64,000 bases of DNA from Erwinia persicina (GTDB lineage: Bacteria; Pseudomonadota; Gammaproteobacteria; Enterobacterales; Enterobacteriaceae): positions 1,196,830 through 1,260,829 of the forward strand of contig NZ_JACYMO010000001.1 of assembly GCF_014838825.1 (NCBI RefSeq). Direction: 5' to 3'. Below, piece after piece: positions 34,659 through 45,902 of this stretch. Position 1 is the first letter of the stretch. Every line of letters starts with the position of its first letter. A program made the position numbers and the translations under genes. The notes under the pieces were generated by a model. The model did not search any database, was not told the origin of the DNA, and saw nothing but the letters and a program-made list of their open reading frames with translations.

Positions 34659-36334
34659 AAGTGGATTACCTCACTGGCACAGCGCGCCAGGGTTTGGGCA
34701 CCTTCGTCCCCGTGGGTCACAACTTCGATCAGCGTCACGCCCCCCTGAAAGCCCTGCGCGACCGACTCCCGGAGCGCCTCCCAATGGGTGGGGCGGGCAA
34801 ACTGCAAGCCAAACAGCGCCGCTGCATGGCGGAAGTCGACCCTGGGTGGCTGGGTGAAAAAGCGTTCCCGTTCGGCGGAAGGCGTGGGCAGCATGGAAAA
34901 GATCTGGCCGCCCTGGTTATTAATGACCATCACCACGACCGGGGCAGAAGCCTGTTGCAGCAGCGCCAGGCTGTTGAGATCGTACAGCGCGGACAGATCG
35001 CCCAGCAGGATCAGCAGCGGCTGTGCCGTGCCCCGCTGGACGCCCGCGGCCGTCGCCAGCAGCCCGTCAATGCCGCTGGCACCGCGATTACAGTAGACCG
35101 GATAACCCGCAGGAAGCTGTGCAAAAGCATCGACCAGGCGTACCGAAAGGCTATTGCCGATGAACAGCGCCCCGTTTTCTGGCAGCAGCCCGCTCAGGCG
35201 GTGGGCCAGTTGCGCCTCGCCAAACGACTGCAGATGCTGGGCCAGGTACTGCAGGGTACGTCCGGCCAGCCGGGCCAGTTCCGGGCACCAGGGACGATGC
35301 GCGGCGGCAGGATGGCGCTGCAGCCAGTCGGTCATCTCTGCCTGAATTCGCCGGCCGCGCACGCTGCCAGGATGGCGCTGACCCGGCAGCGGGTCGACCA
35401 GCCAGTAAGTATCCGGGCGGCAGCTGTTCTGGTAGTCCAGCAGATTTTTGCCGGTCAGGCTGCCGCCAAACTGCACCACGATCTCTGCCGCCGTCAGCGC
35501 CTGCCGTGCCGCCGGATGCGCCAGCCACAGGGCAGCACAGGGCAGAGGCTGCCCGGTCTGCGACACCACGTCACCCAGCAGTGGCCAGCCCAGCTCACTG
35601 GCCCACGCGGCCAGCAGACTGCCCTCCTGTGCGCTGACGCGTCCGGCAATCACCACCCCGCGTTTATTCCGCCACTGTGGCCAGTCATTTTCTACGGGAA
35701 CACGGTGTTGCTGAGGGTAATGCAGCCAGGGCTCCCGGCTCTGCCACCAGCTCCCGAGTTCATCCTGCCACGCATGGAAGTCGTCGCTGTCGGGGCCATA
35801 CAGGGGTTCTGCAAACGGGCAGTTAATATGCACGCCGCCGTGTTGCTGCTGTGCCAGCAGGGTGTCCACCGCCGATACCAGCCAGCGTGCCGGAATGGAA
35901 GGCGTCGGACGGGGAAGATTGAGGGATGCGCTAACGTGAGGTGCAAAGATGCCGATCTGGTCAATCGCCTGATTTGCACCGCAGTGGATCAGTTCAGGAG
36001 GGCGATCGGCACTGATGGCCACCAGCTTTTCACCGGTGAGATGCGCTTCCACCAGCGCCGGATGAAGATTCGCCACGGCCGTCCCGGAAGTGACGATCAT
36101 CGCGACAGGCTGTCCGGTGGCTTTTGCCAGCCCCAGGGCCAGAAAACCCAGGCCTCGTTCGTCAAAGTGCGTATGACATAACACGTTTTCACGGGCCGCG
36201 GCTGCCAGCGCCAGCGGAGCCGATCGGGAGCCCGGGGCAATGCAGATGTGACGAACACCGTGGCGCGTCAGCGCTTCCAGCAGTACGGTAGCCCAGCGGC
36301 GATTGAACGTTGCGTGCGACAGGTCTTGCTGCAT
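34655..36334 (-). CDS. menD: SEPHCHC synthase MenD
   Basis: MenD (559 residues) is a thiamine-diphosphate enzyme adding the 2-oxoglutarate-derived succinic semialdehyde unit to isochorismate, the committed step of menaquinone synthesis. Motifs are [27 protein letters not shown], the [10 protein letters not shown] segment, and the ThDP/Mg motif [15 protein letters not shown] with [12 protein letters not shown] 36334 has GGGAG five bases upstream; a GTG two codons earlier is spaced too close to it. The gap to menF is 73 bases. Confidence 0.96.
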   Translation of the reverse strand: MQQDLSHATFNRRWATVLLEALTRHGVRHICIAPGSRSAPLALAAAARENVLCHTHFDERGLGFLALGLAKATGQPVAMIVTSGTAVANLHPALVEAHLTGEKLVAISADRPPELIHCGANQAIDQIGIFAPHVSASLNLPRPTPSIPARWLVSAVDTLLAQQQHGGVHINCPFAEPLYGPDSDDFHAWQDELGSWWQSREPWLHYPQQHRVPVENDWPQWRNKRGVVIAGRVSAQEGSLLAAWASELGWPLLGDVVSQTGQPLPCAALWLAHPAARQALTAAEIVVQFGGSLTGKNLLDYQNSCRPDTYWLVDPLPGQRHPGSVRGRRIQAEMTDWLQRHPAAAHRPWCPELARLAGRTLQYLAQHLQSFGEAQLAHRLSGLLPENGALFIGNSLSVRLVDAFAQLPAGYPVYCNRGASGIDGLLATAAGVQRGTAQPLLILLGDLSALYDLNSLALLQQASAPVVVMVINNQGGQIFSMLPTPSAERERFFTQPPRVDFRHAAALFGLQFARPTHWEALRESVAQGFQGGVTLIEVVTHGDEGAQTLARCASEVIHL

Positions 36335-36407
36335 AGCCACTCCCGATCAAAAATCCTCGCGCTATTATAATCAGGCGCTTTCGTCGTCTTTTTGATTTGG
36401 GCCAGCT

Positions 36408-37664
36408 TTACCCCCGCTTTCCCACCCTCAGCAACGCGCCGAGGGTCGCGGCTTTACTCTCGACCTCCTGCCATTCCTGCTCCGGCACTGAGCCGCTGAC
36501 GATACCGGCCCCGGCGTAGAGACGCACCTGCTCACCCGCGACCCGGGCACAGCGTAGTACCACGGAGAATTCGCTCTGTGACTGCGACAGATAGCCGATT
36601 GACCCACTGTACCAGTCGCGTCTGAAAGGCTCCTGCTGGCGGATAAAAGCCAGGGCATCTGCGCGCGGCAGCCCTGCCACCGCCGCCGTCGGCTGCAGGC
36701 GTTCCACACAGTCGGCATCATCAGGCTGCAACAGGCGGGCGCGAATACGTCGCCGCAAATGCTGCAGGTGCCGGAGGGGAAGCAGCTCTGTCGGCATCAC
36801 CTCCAGCCCGGTGACAGCACCCGCCAGGCGCTGGCGAATATCGTCGACCACCAGGCCGTTTTCCCACTGATTTTTTCTGTCCTCCAGCAGCCCCGCCTGT
36901 TCCAGCCCGGCGGTTCCGGCCAGCGCTTCACTCTCCAGCTGCTTCCCATGCCGCGCATACAGCCGCTCAGGACTCGACCCGACCAGCGCCTGTCCTGCGC
37001 CGGTCGCCAGCATAAAGTGATAGCAGCGGGGGTTGATACGCCGGCTGGCGGCCAGCAGCGCAGCAGCTGACAGCGGGCCGGACAGGGTGACATCGCTGGC
37101 ACGCGCCAGCACGACTTTATCCAGCTCTCCTGCCGTAATCGCCGCCAGGGCCAGGTTGACCCGCCGCAGCCAGCCGGGTTTATCCGGCAGCTGACGTACC
37201 GTAACAGCATAAGGTAACGGCGGCGCAGGCCTGGCCGGACGCAGGGCCCTGAGCCAGCATGCCATCCGCCGGGCTTCCTGCTGCAGGGAACGGTCACTGA
37301 CCAGATTGAGCATTAACCGCTGGCCGGTAGCATCCTGCTGCCAGAGCAGCGCGGGCAGGAAGAAAAAGCTGCTGCCGTCAAAGCGGTTTGCTCCCGGCAG
37401 CCGCCAGTTCGCCGGGAGTGACGCAAGACGCCGCGTCGCAGACAGGATGGAGTCAAACTGCTCCAGCGCCCCGCAGGCGGCCATCAATGCTTCGCCGCTG
37501 CGCGCCTGCCAGTAAAATTGCGGCCAGCAGGTCTGGGCATCCAGCCAGTTCAGGGCATCAGTATCAGGAGACAATGGAACGCAGAGCTGCTGCTGACCGG
37601 GTGCAGAGACCCTGACCTGCAGGAGCTGGTGAATGAGCTGGTCTATAGCCCGGGCAAGTTGCAT
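36408..37664 (-). CDS. menF: Isochorismate synthase MenF
   Basis: MenF (418 residues) converts chorismate to isochorismate for menaquinone. The chorismate-utilising domain covers the C-terminal two thirds: LDKVVLARASDV with the conserved lysine, ESEALAGTAGLEQ, NGLVVDDIRQRL, and YAGAGIVSGSVPEQEWQEVESKAATL. The start ATG has GAGG six bases upstream. It is the first gene of the men operon. MenF is favoured over the enterobactin-type EntC because of its context and length. Confidence 0.95.
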   Translation of the reverse strand: MQLARAIDQLIHQLLQVRVSAPGQQQLCVPLSPDTDALNWLDAQTCWPQFYWQARSGEALMAACGALEQFDSILSATRRLASLPANWRLPGANRFDGSSFFFLPALLWQQDATGQRLMLNLVSDRSLQQEARRMACWLRALRPARPAPPLPYAVTVRQLPDKPGWLRRVNLALAAITAGELDKVVLARASDVTLSGPLSAAALLAASRRINPRCYHFMLATGAGQALVGSSPERLYARHGKQLESEALAGTAGLEQAGLLEDRKNQWENGLVVDDIRQRLAGAVTGLEVMPTELLPLRHLQHLRRRIRARLLQPDDADCVERLQPTAAVAGLPRADALAFIRQQEPFRRDWYSGSIGYLSQSQSEFSVVLRCARVAGEQVRLYAGAGIVSGSVPEQEWQEVESKAATLGALLRVGKRG

Positions 37665-37761
37665 GCTGACCTCAGCGATAAAACAAAGGGAGGTCTATCG
37701 TAGCGGCAGAGAAAACGGGAAATATTGATCCGGACAAGGGGAACAGCGGAGAGGTCAATGA

Positions 37762-37785
37762 AACAGACGCCAGGAGGCGTCTGTT
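37762..37785 (-). terminator. Terminator-like hairpin after elaB
   Basis: AACAGACGCC and GGCGTCTGTT form a 10-base stem with a 4-base loop, 15 bases beyond the elaB stop on its strand. The trailing sequence TTTCATT is only weakly U-rich. Confidence 0.55.
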
Positions 37786-37799
37786 AGCAAGCGTATCTG

Positions 37800-38111
37800 T
37801 TAGCGACGTGCCAGCAGCAAGCCGATCACCAGGCCCACGGTCGCACCGACGCCAATACCCTGCCAGGGTTTGTCGTGTACGTAATCATCTGCACGCGTTA
37901 CCGCCTGACGGGCGCGGACGTAGTAGGTATCCGACGCGTTGCTGATGCGGGACTTCACCTGATGCAGCGATTTTTCCGCTTTGGCTTTCAGCTCTACATA
38001 TTTCTGATCGGCCGGATCGCCCGACGACTTCAGCACTTCTTCCAGTGTTTCAGTGAGCAGCGCCAGATCGTCATCGAGGCGAGTTTCATGTGGTTCAGTC
38101 GTAGTAGTCAT
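37800..38111 (-). CDS. elaB: ElaB, DUF883-family tail-anchored ribosome-associated protein
   Basis: ElaB (103 residues; 101 in E. coli) has a charged, helical N-terminal region likely to form coiled coil (DDDLALLTETLEEVLKSSGD; LKAKAEKSLHQVKSRI). A single C-terminal membrane anchor follows (PWQGIGVGATVGLVIGLLLA) with a terminal ARR, as in the ElaB/YqjD/YgaM family. These proteins associate with ribosomes at the membrane in stationary phase in E. coli. The start is fixed by AAGGAG seven bases before ATG 38111; the ATG at 38117 is too close to it. Confidence 0.92.
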   Translation of the reverse strand: MTTTTEPHETRLDDDLALLTETLEEVLKSSGDPADQKYVELKAKAEKSLHQVKSRISNASDTYYVRARQAVTRADDYVHDKPWQGIGVGATVGLVIGLLLARR

Positions 38112-38444
38112 TTCCATTCTCCTTGGGCGAATTAACGTCGTCAGATAACTATAGACAGTTTCCACCGCTTTGTTTGACGAAAACTACCAGGAATTAACTG
38201 AGAATGGCGAACGGCCTGTTGCGTGTGGTGTGCGGACAGTGCTGTAAATTCCGATATTTACGTTAATTCACATGCGAAACCACTGCGGTATTTAGATTTA
38301 TCTGATAAATTTTGCGTGAACTGAATCATTACCCTGGCAGGCTGTCGTAACTCCCTGTAGCCGGACGCAAGCCGGCTGAGCGAATGCGTGCAAACGCACG
38401 ACAGTCACTACAAACTCCGTTCACCTGAGGAAATTATTTCCGGC
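38112..38444. other. elaB-opgD divergent intergenic region
   Basis: This 333-base region between divergent genes is AT-rich in the middle. Just before opgD it has two short hairpins: AGCCGG/CCGGCT near 38358-38376 and CGTGC/GCACG near 38387-38400. The GTG at 38388 could start a longer opgD frame, but it lacks a ribosome site and would bury the Tat signal. Confidence 0.5.
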
Positions 38445-40103
38445 ATGAATCGAAGAATGTTTATGAAAGCGTCAATGGCATTCGCAACCCTCAGTGGGAT
38501 GTCGGGTTTATCCACGTTATTCTCCCAGGCTGCCTGGGCTGAAGACGGGATTGCCGATGGTTCCGCCAAGCGATTTGATTTTGATGTGCTTAAAAAAATG
38601 GCCGCCGATATGGCAAAACAGGCCTATGGTGGCGCTCCGGCACCGTTGCCCGAAACGCTGGCAACGCTGACTCCGCAGGCCTATAACGAAATCCAGTATG
38701 ATGCTAACCACTCGCTGTGGAACGGCATCGACAATCGCCAGCTTGATGTTCAGTTCTTCCATGTAGGGATGGGCTTTAAACGCCGTATCCGCATGTTCTC
38801 GGTTGATGGTGCCAGCCGGGAAGCGCGGGAAATCCACTTCCGCCCTGAGCTGTTCAATTACAACAACGCACACGTTGACACTAAGCAACTGGAAGGTAAA
38901 ACCGACCTCGGCTTCGCCGGTTTCCGCGCGTTTAAAAAACCGGAGCTGGCAAAACGGGATATCGTTTCCTTCCTCGGGGCCAGCTATTTCCGCGCAGTGG
39001 ATGAGACCTTTCAGTACGGCCTGTCCGCCCGTGGGGTGGCAATCGACACCTTCAGCAACGGCAAGGAAGAGTTCCCGGACTTTACCGCCTTCTGGTTCGA
39101 AACGCCAAAAGCCGATGACACCACCTTTGTGGTCTATACCCTGCTGGATGGGCCAAGCTGCACCGGCGCGTTTAAATTCACTATTCACTGCGAAGACAAA
39201 CGCGTGGTGATGGAAGTGGAAAACCACATTTATGCGCGCAAGGATATCCAGCAGCTGGGTATCTCCCCGATGACCACCATGTTCAGCTGCGGCAATAACG
39301 AACGCCGCATGTGTGACACCATCCACCCGCAGATCCACGACTCCGATCGCCTGGCGATGTGGACCGGTTCAGGTGAATGGATCTGTCGCCCGCTCAACAA
39401 CCCGCAGCGTCTGACGTTCAATGCCTATCAGGATGAAAATCCGCGCGGTTTCGGCATGTTGCAGCTGAACCATGACTTTGACAGCTACCAGGATGTGATT
39501 GGCTGGTACAACAAGCGTCCAAGCCTGTGGGTGGAGCCGGTGGGCAAATGGGGCAAAGGGGCGATTAACCTGATGGAGATCCCGACCACCGGGGAGACAC
39601 TGGATAATATCGTCTGCTTCTGGCAGCCAGCCGACGCCATTAAAGCCGGGAGCGAGCACAGCTTCTCCTACAAGCTTTACTGGAGCGGCCTGCCGCCGGT
39701 ACGCAGCGGGCTGGCACGCGTAAATGCCACCCGCACCGGTATGGGCGGCTTCCCGGAAGGCTGGGCTCCGGGTGAACACTATCCGAACGTCTGGGCTCGT
39801 CGTTTTGCCGTCGATTTTGTGGGTGGCGATCTGAAAGCCGCTGCGCCGAAAGGTATTGAACCGGTGATTAATATCTCCTCCGGCACGCTGAAACAGGTTG
39901 AAATCCTCTACGTTGAACCGATCAACGGTTATCGTATTCTCTTCGACTGGTACCCTGACAGCGATGCCACCGATCCGGTGAATATGCGCCTGTTCCTGCG
40001 TACCAAAGATGAGACATTAAGCGAAACCTGGCTGTATCAGTATGTCCCACCGCCGCCAGAAAAGCGTAAGTATGTTGATGACCGGGTCATGACTGCTGGT
40101 TAA
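38445..40103 (+). CDS. opgD: Periplasmic glucan biosynthesis protein OpgD (MdoD)
   Basis: OpgD (552 residues) controls the backbone structure of osmoregulated periplasmic glucans. The N-terminus is a Tat signal peptide, [18 protein letters not shown] (twin-arginine RRMFMK) ending near AAWA. The mature protein follows E. coli OpgD closely ([70 protein letters not shown] at the C-terminus). The start at 38445 is chosen because the Tat motif must be terminal. Unusually it sits between elaB and elaA, which are adjacent in E. coli, where opgD is elsewhere. Confidence 0.96.
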   Translation: MNRRMFMKASMAFATLSGMSGLSTLFSQAAWAEDGIADGSAKRFDFDVLKKMAADMAKQAYGGAPAPLPETLATLTPQAYNEIQYDANHSLWNGIDNRQLDVQFFHVGMGFKRRIRMFSVDGASREAREIHFRPELFNYNNAHVDTKQLEGKTDLGFAGFRAFKKPELAKRDIVSFLGASYFRAVDETFQYGLSARGVAIDTFSNGKEEFPDFTAFWFETPKADDTTFVVYTLLDGPSCTGAFKFTIHCEDKRVVMEVENHIYARKDIQQLGISPMTTMFSCGNNERRMCDTIHPQIHDSDRLAMWTGSGEWICRPLNNPQRLTFNAYQDENPRGFGMLQLNHDFDSYQDVIGWYNKRPSLWVEPVGKWGKGAINLMEIPTTGETLDNIVCFWQPADAIKAGSEHSFSYKLYWSGLPPVRSGLARVNATRTGMGGFPEGWAPGEHYPNVWARRFAVDFVGGDLKAAAPKGIEPVINISSGTLKQVEILYVEPINGYRILFDWYPDSDATDPVNMRLFLRTKDETLSETWLYQYVPPPPEKRKYVDDRVMTAG

Positions 40104-40125
40104 GAGCGCGTAAAGCAAATGATGT

Positions 40126-40150
40126 GGGGCGACCGAAAAATCGCCCTCCT
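40126..40150. terminator. Hairpin between convergent opgD and elaA
   Basis: GGGCGA (40127-40132) and TCGCCC (40141-40146) form a 6-base stem with an 8-base loop, followed by TCCTTCC. It is a weak bidirectional terminator candidate. Confidence 0.45.
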
Positions 40151-40169
40151 TCCTGTGGCGTACGCAGAA

Positions 40170-40631
40170 TTACATGCCCTGCGTACGCTGCATATCAATA
40201 TGTGGAATACCGTCCTCGAGATACGCTTCACTGACCGCCACAAATCCCTGACGACCATAAAACTCCTGCAAATGCGCCTGTGCTGAAAGAAAAATCGGCT
40301 GCCCGGGCCAGTGCTGTTCGCAGCTGTTTAGCGCCTGCACCATCAGCCGGCTGCCCAGATTCAGCCCACGCGCATCACCGGACACAATCACCCGACCAAT
40401 CTTCACCGGCTTACCGGCGCTGACCGGGCCCAGAATGCGAAGATACGCCACCAGTTTATTCTCCAGCATCCCCAGCAGATGGCGGTTGTTCCCGAGCAAA
40501 TCCGCACCATCTATATCGAGATAAGGGCACTGCTGCTCAACGATAAATACCGCGTTACGTAATGCCAGCAGCCGGTAGAGCTGGGCGGCATCAAGTTCGC
40601 TGTGGTGCAGGTCTTGCCAGATGATATCCAT
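40170..40631 (-). CDS. elaA: GNAT-family N-acetyltransferase ElaA
   Basis: ElaA (153 residues) is a small GCN5-related acetyltransferase. The acetyl-CoA-binding core is IGRVIVSGDARGLNLGSRLM (about 78-97), and the C-terminal fold motif is LQEFYGRQGFVAVSEAYLEDG. The natural substrate is not established. The first residues (WQDLHHSELDAAQLYRLLALR) are typical for ElaA. It directly follows the nuo operon terminator on the same strand. Confidence 0.93.
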   Translation of the reverse strand: MDIIWQDLHHSELDAAQLYRLLALRNAVFIVEQQCPYLDIDGADLLGNNRHLLGMLENKLVAYLRILGPVSAGKPVKIGRVIVSGDARGLNLGSRLMVQALNSCEQHWPGQPIFLSAQAHLQEFYGRQGFVAVSEAYLEDGIPHIDMQRTQGM

Positions 40632-40654
40632 TAACTTAGCTCCTCCGATGAAGC

Positions 40655-40684
40655 AAAAAAAAATCGGGCCACTGTGGGCCCGAT
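40655..40684 (-). terminator. nuo operon intrinsic terminator
   Basis: ATCGGGCC (40663-40670) and GGCCCGAT (40677-40684) make an 8-base stem with loop ACTGTG. On the minus strand it is followed by a run of nine Ts. It lies 25 bases after the nuoN stop. Confidence 0.93.
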
Positions 40685-40708
40685 TATTATTATCTGTATT
40701 GCATGAAA

Positions 40709-42166
40709 TTACATCAGTGGCTGCGCCAGTTTCACCAGCGAAATCAGCGGCTGCGGGAAGATACCCAGTATCAACACCAGAATCGCAGAGATCAGCACCA
40801 CCACCCCACCGGCGGTAAATGCCCAGTTGGCCGGCGCGTCACGCTGAGATAACTCAGGCGGAGACAGATACAGGCTGACGGTCATACGCAGGTAGTAGTA
40901 CAGACCAATGGCACTGCCCAGTACCACCGCACCGGTCAGCCACCACAGCTGCGCACTGACGCCCACAGCAATCACATAGAACTTACCGATAAAGCCCAGC
41001 GTCATCGGGATACCCGCCAGCGACAGCATCATCACGGTCATGACTGACGCGAGGATCGGACGGTGCCAGAACAGACCACGGTAAGAGTACATGGAATCCG
41101 CATCCGGGCCACGGTACGGGCTGGACATCAGGCTGACCACACCGAAAGCACCCAAGCTGCTGAACAGATAACCGGCCAGGTAAACGCCCACGGTTTCCAT
41201 CGACAGCTGATGAGTCTGCACGGCGATCAGTGCCACCAGCAGGTAACCCAGGTGAGCGATCGAGGAGTAACCCAGCAGGCGCTTAATGTTGCTCTGCGAG
41301 ATAGCCATCAGGTTACCGAACAGCATCGAAGCGACCGCAATCAGACTGAGAACGATGCGTACACCCTCGTTGTCGGCCATCGGCGCATACATAAACAGAC
41401 GCATCAACACGCCAAAGATGGCGATCTTGCTGGCAGTCGCCAGGAAGGTCGATACCGGAGCCGGAGCGCCCTGGTAAACATCCGGCGTCCACAGGTGGAA
41501 TGGTACCAGCGACAGTTTAAAGCCAAAGCCGACGATCATCATGCCCAGACCGGCCAGCAGCAGCGGTTCATTGATAACGCCGTCGTTCAGGCTTTTACCC
41601 AGTGAGGCAAAGCTCAGGCTACCGGAATCAGCATACACCAGCGCCATACCGAACAGCAGGAATGAAGAGGCTGCTGCCGACAGAATAGTGTATTTGATGG
41701 CCGCTTCCAGCGATCGTTTTTGCTGGAAGGCGTAACCCACCAGACCAAACAGTGGCAGCGAAATCAGCTCGATACCGATAAACAGCGAGGCAAGATGGTT
41801 CGCACTGGCCAGGACCACACCGCCCAGGGCAGCAATCAGCACCAGCAGATAGAACTCTTCGCGATTATCCGGATAGGTTGCCAGCCACGGGTAGGCGAAG
41901 GTGCAGGTGGCCAGGCTGGCCAGGATCACCAGCCCGGTATACAGCATTGAATAGCCGTCCACCCGCATCAGCGGGGTAACGTCCATTGGCCCTGCCTGGC
42001 CGACAAAGTACAGAGAAAACAGCGCCAGGTTCAGACCGACCACGGCCAGCGTCGCATTAACGAAGTGGTTGCGTCGCCACGCAATGGACAGCATCACAAC
42101 TACCACCGTCAATCCGACGATCAGCAGCGGCAGAAGCGCGATCAATTGTTGAGGAGTTATTGTCAT
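40709..42166 (-). CDS. nuoN: NADH:quinone oxidoreductase subunit NuoN
   Basis: NuoN (485 residues, the E. coli length) is an antiporter-like proton-pumping subunit of the complex I membrane arm, with about 14 hydrophobic helices. The proton-channel lysine motif [20 protein letters not shown] and [17 protein letters not shown] are present. It is the last gene of nuoA-N, six bases after nuoM, followed by a strong terminator. Confidence 0.97.
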   Translation of the reverse strand: MTITPQQLIALLPLLIVGLTVVVVMLSIAWRRNHFVNATLAVVGLNLALFSLYFVGQAGPMDVTPLMRVDGYSMLYTGLVILASLATCTFAYPWLATYPDNREEFYLLVLIAALGGVVLASANHLASLFIGIELISLPLFGLVGYAFQQKRSLEAAIKYTILSAAASSFLLFGMALVYADSGSLSFASLGKSLNDGVINEPLLLAGLGMMIVGFGFKLSLVPFHLWTPDVYQGAPAPVSTFLATASKIAIFGVLMRLFMYAPMADNEGVRIVLSLIAVASMLFGNLMAISQSNIKRLLGYSSIAHLGYLLVALIAVQTHQLSMETVGVYLAGYLFSSLGAFGVVSLMSSPYRGPDADSMYSYRGLFWHRPILASVMTVMMLSLAGIPMTLGFIGKFYVIAVGVSAQLWWLTGAVVLGSAIGLYYYLRMTVSLYLSPPELSQRDAPANWAFTAGGVVVLISAILVLILGIFPQPLISLVKLAQPLM

Positions 42167-42172
42167 GGCGAA

Positions 42173-43693
42173 TTACGGCCTTGTAGTTGAAATTGAAGCA
42201 GTAAACCACTGCTGAATGTTGCTCATCGCAGCGTGCGAGGTATCCAGAATCGGCTGCGGATAAACACCCAGCAACACCAGCAGTACCACCAGCACCATAA
42301 TCATCAGGAACTCACGCGCAGACATGCCGCGCAGCGGTGTTTCTGACTTAGGCGCACCGTAGTAAGCGCGTTGCATCATAATCAGCGAGTACACCGAGGC
42401 AAACACCAGACCAAAGGTAGCGATAACAATGATCACCGGTACCGTCTGGAAGCTGCCCGTCAGGATCATGAATTCACCGACAAAGTTACCGGTACCTGGC
42501 ATCCCCAGGTTAGCCACGGCAAAGAACAGCGACAAACCCGGCAGCCATTTGATACGCGACCACAGGCCACCCATCTGACGCATGTCGCGGGTGTGAAGGC
42601 GCTCATACAGCTGACCGCAGAGAATAAACAGTGCAGATGCCGACAGGCCGTGAGCAATCATCTGAATCACTGCCCCCTGGAACGCCAGCTGGCTGCCGGT
42701 GTAGATAGCAATCAGCACGAAGCCCATATGGGAAATCGAGGTGTAAGCAATCAGACGCTTAATATCGTACTGCGAGAACGCCATCCAGGCCCCGTAGAAG
42801 ATACCGATAATCCCCAGCCACATGGCAATCGGTGCAAATTCGGCAGACGCATTCGGGAACAGCGGCAGAGCAAAACGCAGCAGACCATAAGCTGCCGTTT
42901 TCAGCAGGATACCGGCCAGGTCAACGGAACCTGCCGTCGGTGCCTGACTGTGGGCATCTGGCAGCCAGCCGTGCAGGGGAACCACCGGCATTTTTACCGC
43001 GAAAGCGATAAAGAAGCCCAGCATCAGCAGATATTCCACGCCGTGCGTCATCGGTGTTTTCAGCAGCTCTTCGTAGCTAAACGTCCATATTCCCGTCGCG
43101 TTGTAATGCACAAACACCAGCGCCAGAATGGCAATCAGCATCACCAGACCACTCGCCTGGGTATAGATGAAGAATTTGGTCGCCGCAGAAATACGCGTCT
43201 TCCCGTCGGAGGCTTTATGGCCCCAGAGCGCGATCAGGAAGTACATCGGCACCAGCATCATCTCCCAGAAGAAGAAGAACAGGAACATGTCCATTGCCAG
43301 GAACACGCCGATGACGCCACCGAGGATCCACAGCAGGTTAAGGTGGAAGAAGCCCTGCCACTTCTCGATTTCGTTCCACGAACAGAGGATAGCCATCAGG
43401 CCCAGCAGGCCGGTCAGCACAACCATCAACAGTGAAAGCCCATCCAGCGCAAGATGGAACTCAATGCCGAAACGTGGGATCCACGGCACGGAGAACTCAG
43501 ATTGCCACTGCGGAATACCTGCAGCCTGAGTCAGTGAGTAATCTCCCTGCAGCCACAGTTGCAGCGAGAGTACAAAGGTCAGCCCCATTGCGATCAATGC
43601 AATCCAGCGTGGTAGCTTAGGCCCGAAGCGCTCCAGCTGCCAGCACAGTAATCCACCGACAAACGGGATGAATATTAGCCAAGGTAATAACAT
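42173..43693 (-). CDS. nuoM: NADH:quinone oxidoreductase subunit NuoM
   Basis: NuoM (506 residues; about 509 in E. coli) is the second antiporter-like proton-pumping subunit. Diagnostic segments are WEMMLVPMYFLIALWG (channel glutamate), FAVKMPVVPLHGWLPDAHSQ (channel lysine) and RLIAYTSISHMGFVLIAI. It is separated from nuoL by 71 bases holding an imperfect GC hairpin (about 43732-43754), and sits six bases before nuoN. Confidence 0.97.
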   Translation of the reverse strand: MLLPWLIFIPFVGGLLCWQLERFGPKLPRWIALIAMGLTFVLSLQLWLQGDYSLTQAAGIPQWQSEFSVPWIPRFGIEFHLALDGLSLLMVVLTGLLGLMAILCSWNEIEKWQGFFHLNLLWILGGVIGVFLAMDMFLFFFFWEMMLVPMYFLIALWGHKASDGKTRISAATKFFIYTQASGLVMLIAILALVFVHYNATGIWTFSYEELLKTPMTHGVEYLLMLGFFIAFAVKMPVVPLHGWLPDAHSQAPTAGSVDLAGILLKTAAYGLLRFALPLFPNASAEFAPIAMWLGIIGIFYGAWMAFSQYDIKRLIAYTSISHMGFVLIAIYTGSQLAFQGAVIQMIAHGLSASALFILCGQLYERLHTRDMRQMGGLWSRIKWLPGLSLFFAVANLGMPGTGNFVGEFMILTGSFQTVPVIIVIATFGLVFASVYSLIMMQRAYYGAPKSETPLRGMSAREFLMIMVLVVLLVLLGVYPQPILDTSHAAMSNIQQWFTASISTTRP

Positions 43694-43764
43694 GGCGGTT
43701 TTCCCTTTATTGCGATTTTTATTCTTTATAGGGTGTGGCTCTGCCCCACCCCACTCACTAACCT

Positions 43765-45603
43765 TTAGATCACCAGCAGCAGCGCCAGCACCACAACGGC
43801 ACCGATGCTCATGGAAGCGAGATACCAGCGCAGGTAGCCGTTTTCACTGACGACCAGACCTTTATTCGCGCCACGCGCCAGTAAAGCCGGAATATTCATC
43901 AGGGCGTTCAGCGGATCGCGCGACAGCAGCCAGGCCACACCGAGATAAGGCTTAACAAAGACTTTGTCATACAGCCAGTCGAAGCCCCAGGCGGCAAACC
44001 ACCAGGTGGTAAAGAAACGCCCCACGGCACTGTTCGCTATCGCGGTCACCAGCGTGCGTTTACCCAGCCACAATGCGGCCGCCAGCAGGATGCCCACAAT
44101 AGCCACGACGCCGGAAGCAATCTCCAGGGTCAGGACGCTGCTGTGTGCCAGCTCGCTGGTTTCTGGCAGAACGCCTCTCAGCGGTGGAACAATCATCGCG
44201 CCAATAAAGGTAGAGAGAATTAACAGCACAATCAGCGGCAGATGGTGAGTGATACCTTTGCCCGCATGAGCGTGAATTTTTTCTTCCCCGTGGAAAGCAA
44301 TAAAGATCATACGGAAGGTGTAGAGCGAGGTCATGAACGCCCCGGCCAGACCCGCAATCATCAGATTAAGATGACCGTTAGCCAGCGCACCCGCCAGAAT
44401 CTCATCCTTACTGAAGAAGCCTGCGGTGATCAGCGGCAGCGCAGACAGTGCGGCCCCGCCAACCAGGAAGCAGACGTACACCAGCGGAATACTTTTACGC
44501 AGACCGCCCATCTTGAAGATGTTCTGCTCGTGATGGCAGGCAAGGATCACCGAACCGGAAGAGAGGAACAGCAGCGCTTTAAAGAACGCATGGGTCATCA
44601 GATGGAAAATCGCTGCATCCCAGGCCTGAACCCCCAGCGCCAGGAACATGTAACCAATCTGACTCATCGTAGAGTAAGCCAGCACGCGTTTGATATCGGT
44701 CTGCACCAGCGCGGCAAAACCGGCCAGCACCAGGGTAATCGCACCAATAATCCCGACCAGATGCAGCACTTCAGGCGTCATCAGGAACAGGCCGTGAGTA
44801 CGGGCAATCAGGTAAACCCCGGCGGTCACCATCGTCGCGGCATGGATCAACGCGGAAACAGGCGTCGGACCGGCCATCGCATCAGCCAGCCAGGTCTGGA
44901 GCGGCAGCTGTGCCGATTTACCGACCGCACCACCTAACAGCATCAGGGTTGCCCACTGCAGCATATGGTTGTCCGCCGCAAAGTGCGCCGGTGCCAGCTC
45001 CATCATTTCGCGGAAGTTCAGCGTGCCCAGCTCGTTGTAAAGAATGAACAACGCGAACGCCAGGAACACATCCCCCACGCGGGTAATGATAAAAGCTTTC
45101 ATCGCCGCCGCGCCGTTTTTCGGGTTGGTGTAGTAGAAGCCAATCAGCAGATAAGAGCAGAGGCCAACGCCTTCCCAGCCGAGATACATCAGCATCAGGT
45201 TATCGGCCAGCACCAGAACGACCATGCTGGCGATAAACAGGTTGGTATAGGCGAAGAACCGCGAGTAGCCCTCTTCCCCACGCATGTACCAGGAGGCAAA
45301 CATGTGGATCAGGAAGCCAACGCCGGTCACGACCGACAGCATGGTCAGCGACAGGCCGTCCAGCGTCAGGTTAACGTCAATCTTGAAGTTTCCGACCTGC
45401 ATCCAGGTCCACAATGACTGGTTGAATACCTGCTGGCCGTTATTGAAGAAGTCGACGCCCGCATAGGCCGCGACCAGCGCCGCAAGACCGACAGACCCCA
45501 TACCCACGGTCGCTGACAGGTTCTCTGACCAGCGGCCACGGGAGAAGGCCAGTAACAGGAAGCCAATCAGCGGAAACAGGATTGTTAAATAGAGAAGGTT
45601 CAT
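43765..45603 (-). CDS. nuoL: NADH:quinone oxidoreductase subunit NuoL
   Basis: NuoL (612 residues) is the distal antiporter-like subunit; its long C-terminal lateral helix braces the membrane arm. Motifs include [20 protein letters not shown] (channel glutamate), [20 protein letters not shown] (lysine), [20 protein letters not shown] and [19 protein letters not shown]. It overlaps nuoK by four bases. Confidence 0.97.
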   Translation of the reverse strand: MNLLYLTILFPLIGFLLLAFSRGRWSENLSATVGMGSVGLAALVAAYAGVDFFNNGQQVFNQSLWTWMQVGNFKIDVNLTLDGLSLTMLSVVTGVGFLIHMFASWYMRGEEGYSRFFAYTNLFIASMVVLVLADNLMLMYLGWEGVGLCSYLLIGFYYTNPKNGAAAMKAFIITRVGDVFLAFALFILYNELGTLNFREMMELAPAHFAADNHMLQWATLMLLGGAVGKSAQLPLQTWLADAMAGPTPVSALIHAATMVTAGVYLIARTHGLFLMTPEVLHLVGIIGAITLVLAGFAALVQTDIKRVLAYSTMSQIGYMFLALGVQAWDAAIFHLMTHAFFKALLFLSSGSVILACHHEQNIFKMGGLRKSIPLVYVCFLVGGAALSALPLITAGFFSKDEILAGALANGHLNLMIAGLAGAFMTSLYTFRMIFIAFHGEEKIHAHAGKGITHHLPLIVLLILSTFIGAMIVPPLRGVLPETSELAHSSVLTLEIASGVVAIVGILLAAALWLGKRTLVTAIANSAVGRFFTTWWFAAWGFDWLYDKVFVKPYLGVAWLLSRDPLNALMNIPALLARGANKGLVVSENGYLRWYLASMSIGAVVVLALLLVI

Positions 45604-45902
45604 CCGCGCATCTCGCTCACTTTATCAATGTTGAGTGTCTGGCTGCGGCGATGGAGCTGCAACAGCAGCGCCAGGCCAATGCTGGCCTCAGCCGCGGCCA
45701 GGCTGATTGCCAGGATATACATTACCTGACCGTCGGCCTGTCCCCAGTAGCTCCCCGCCACCACAAACGCCAGTGCAGCAGCGTTAATCATGATTTCGAG
45801 ACCAATCAACATAAACAGCAGATTACGGCGGATTACCACGCCCGTCAGTCCGAGGACAAACAGAATGGCCGCCAGAATAAGTCCATGCTGCAGAGGGATC
45901 AT
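45600..45902 (-). CDS. nuoK: NADH:quinone oxidoreductase subunit NuoK
   Basis: NuoK (100 residues, the E. coli length) is a three-helix membrane subunit. The two buried glutamates of the family are seen in [17 protein letters not shown] and [15 protein letters not shown]. Four-base overlaps with nuoJ and nuoL indicate translational coupling within the operon. Confidence 0.97.
   Translation of the reverse strand: MIPLQHGLILAAILFVLGLTGVVIRRNLLFMLIGLEIMINAAALAFVVAGSYWGQADGQVMYILAISLAAAEASIGLALLLQLHRRSQTLNIDKVSEMRG

Noticed and set aside
34661-36181. A 506-codon plus-strand frame opposite menD.
   Set aside because: menD has all ThDP-enzyme motifs and operon context; the antisense product is an Arg/Gln-rich shadow.
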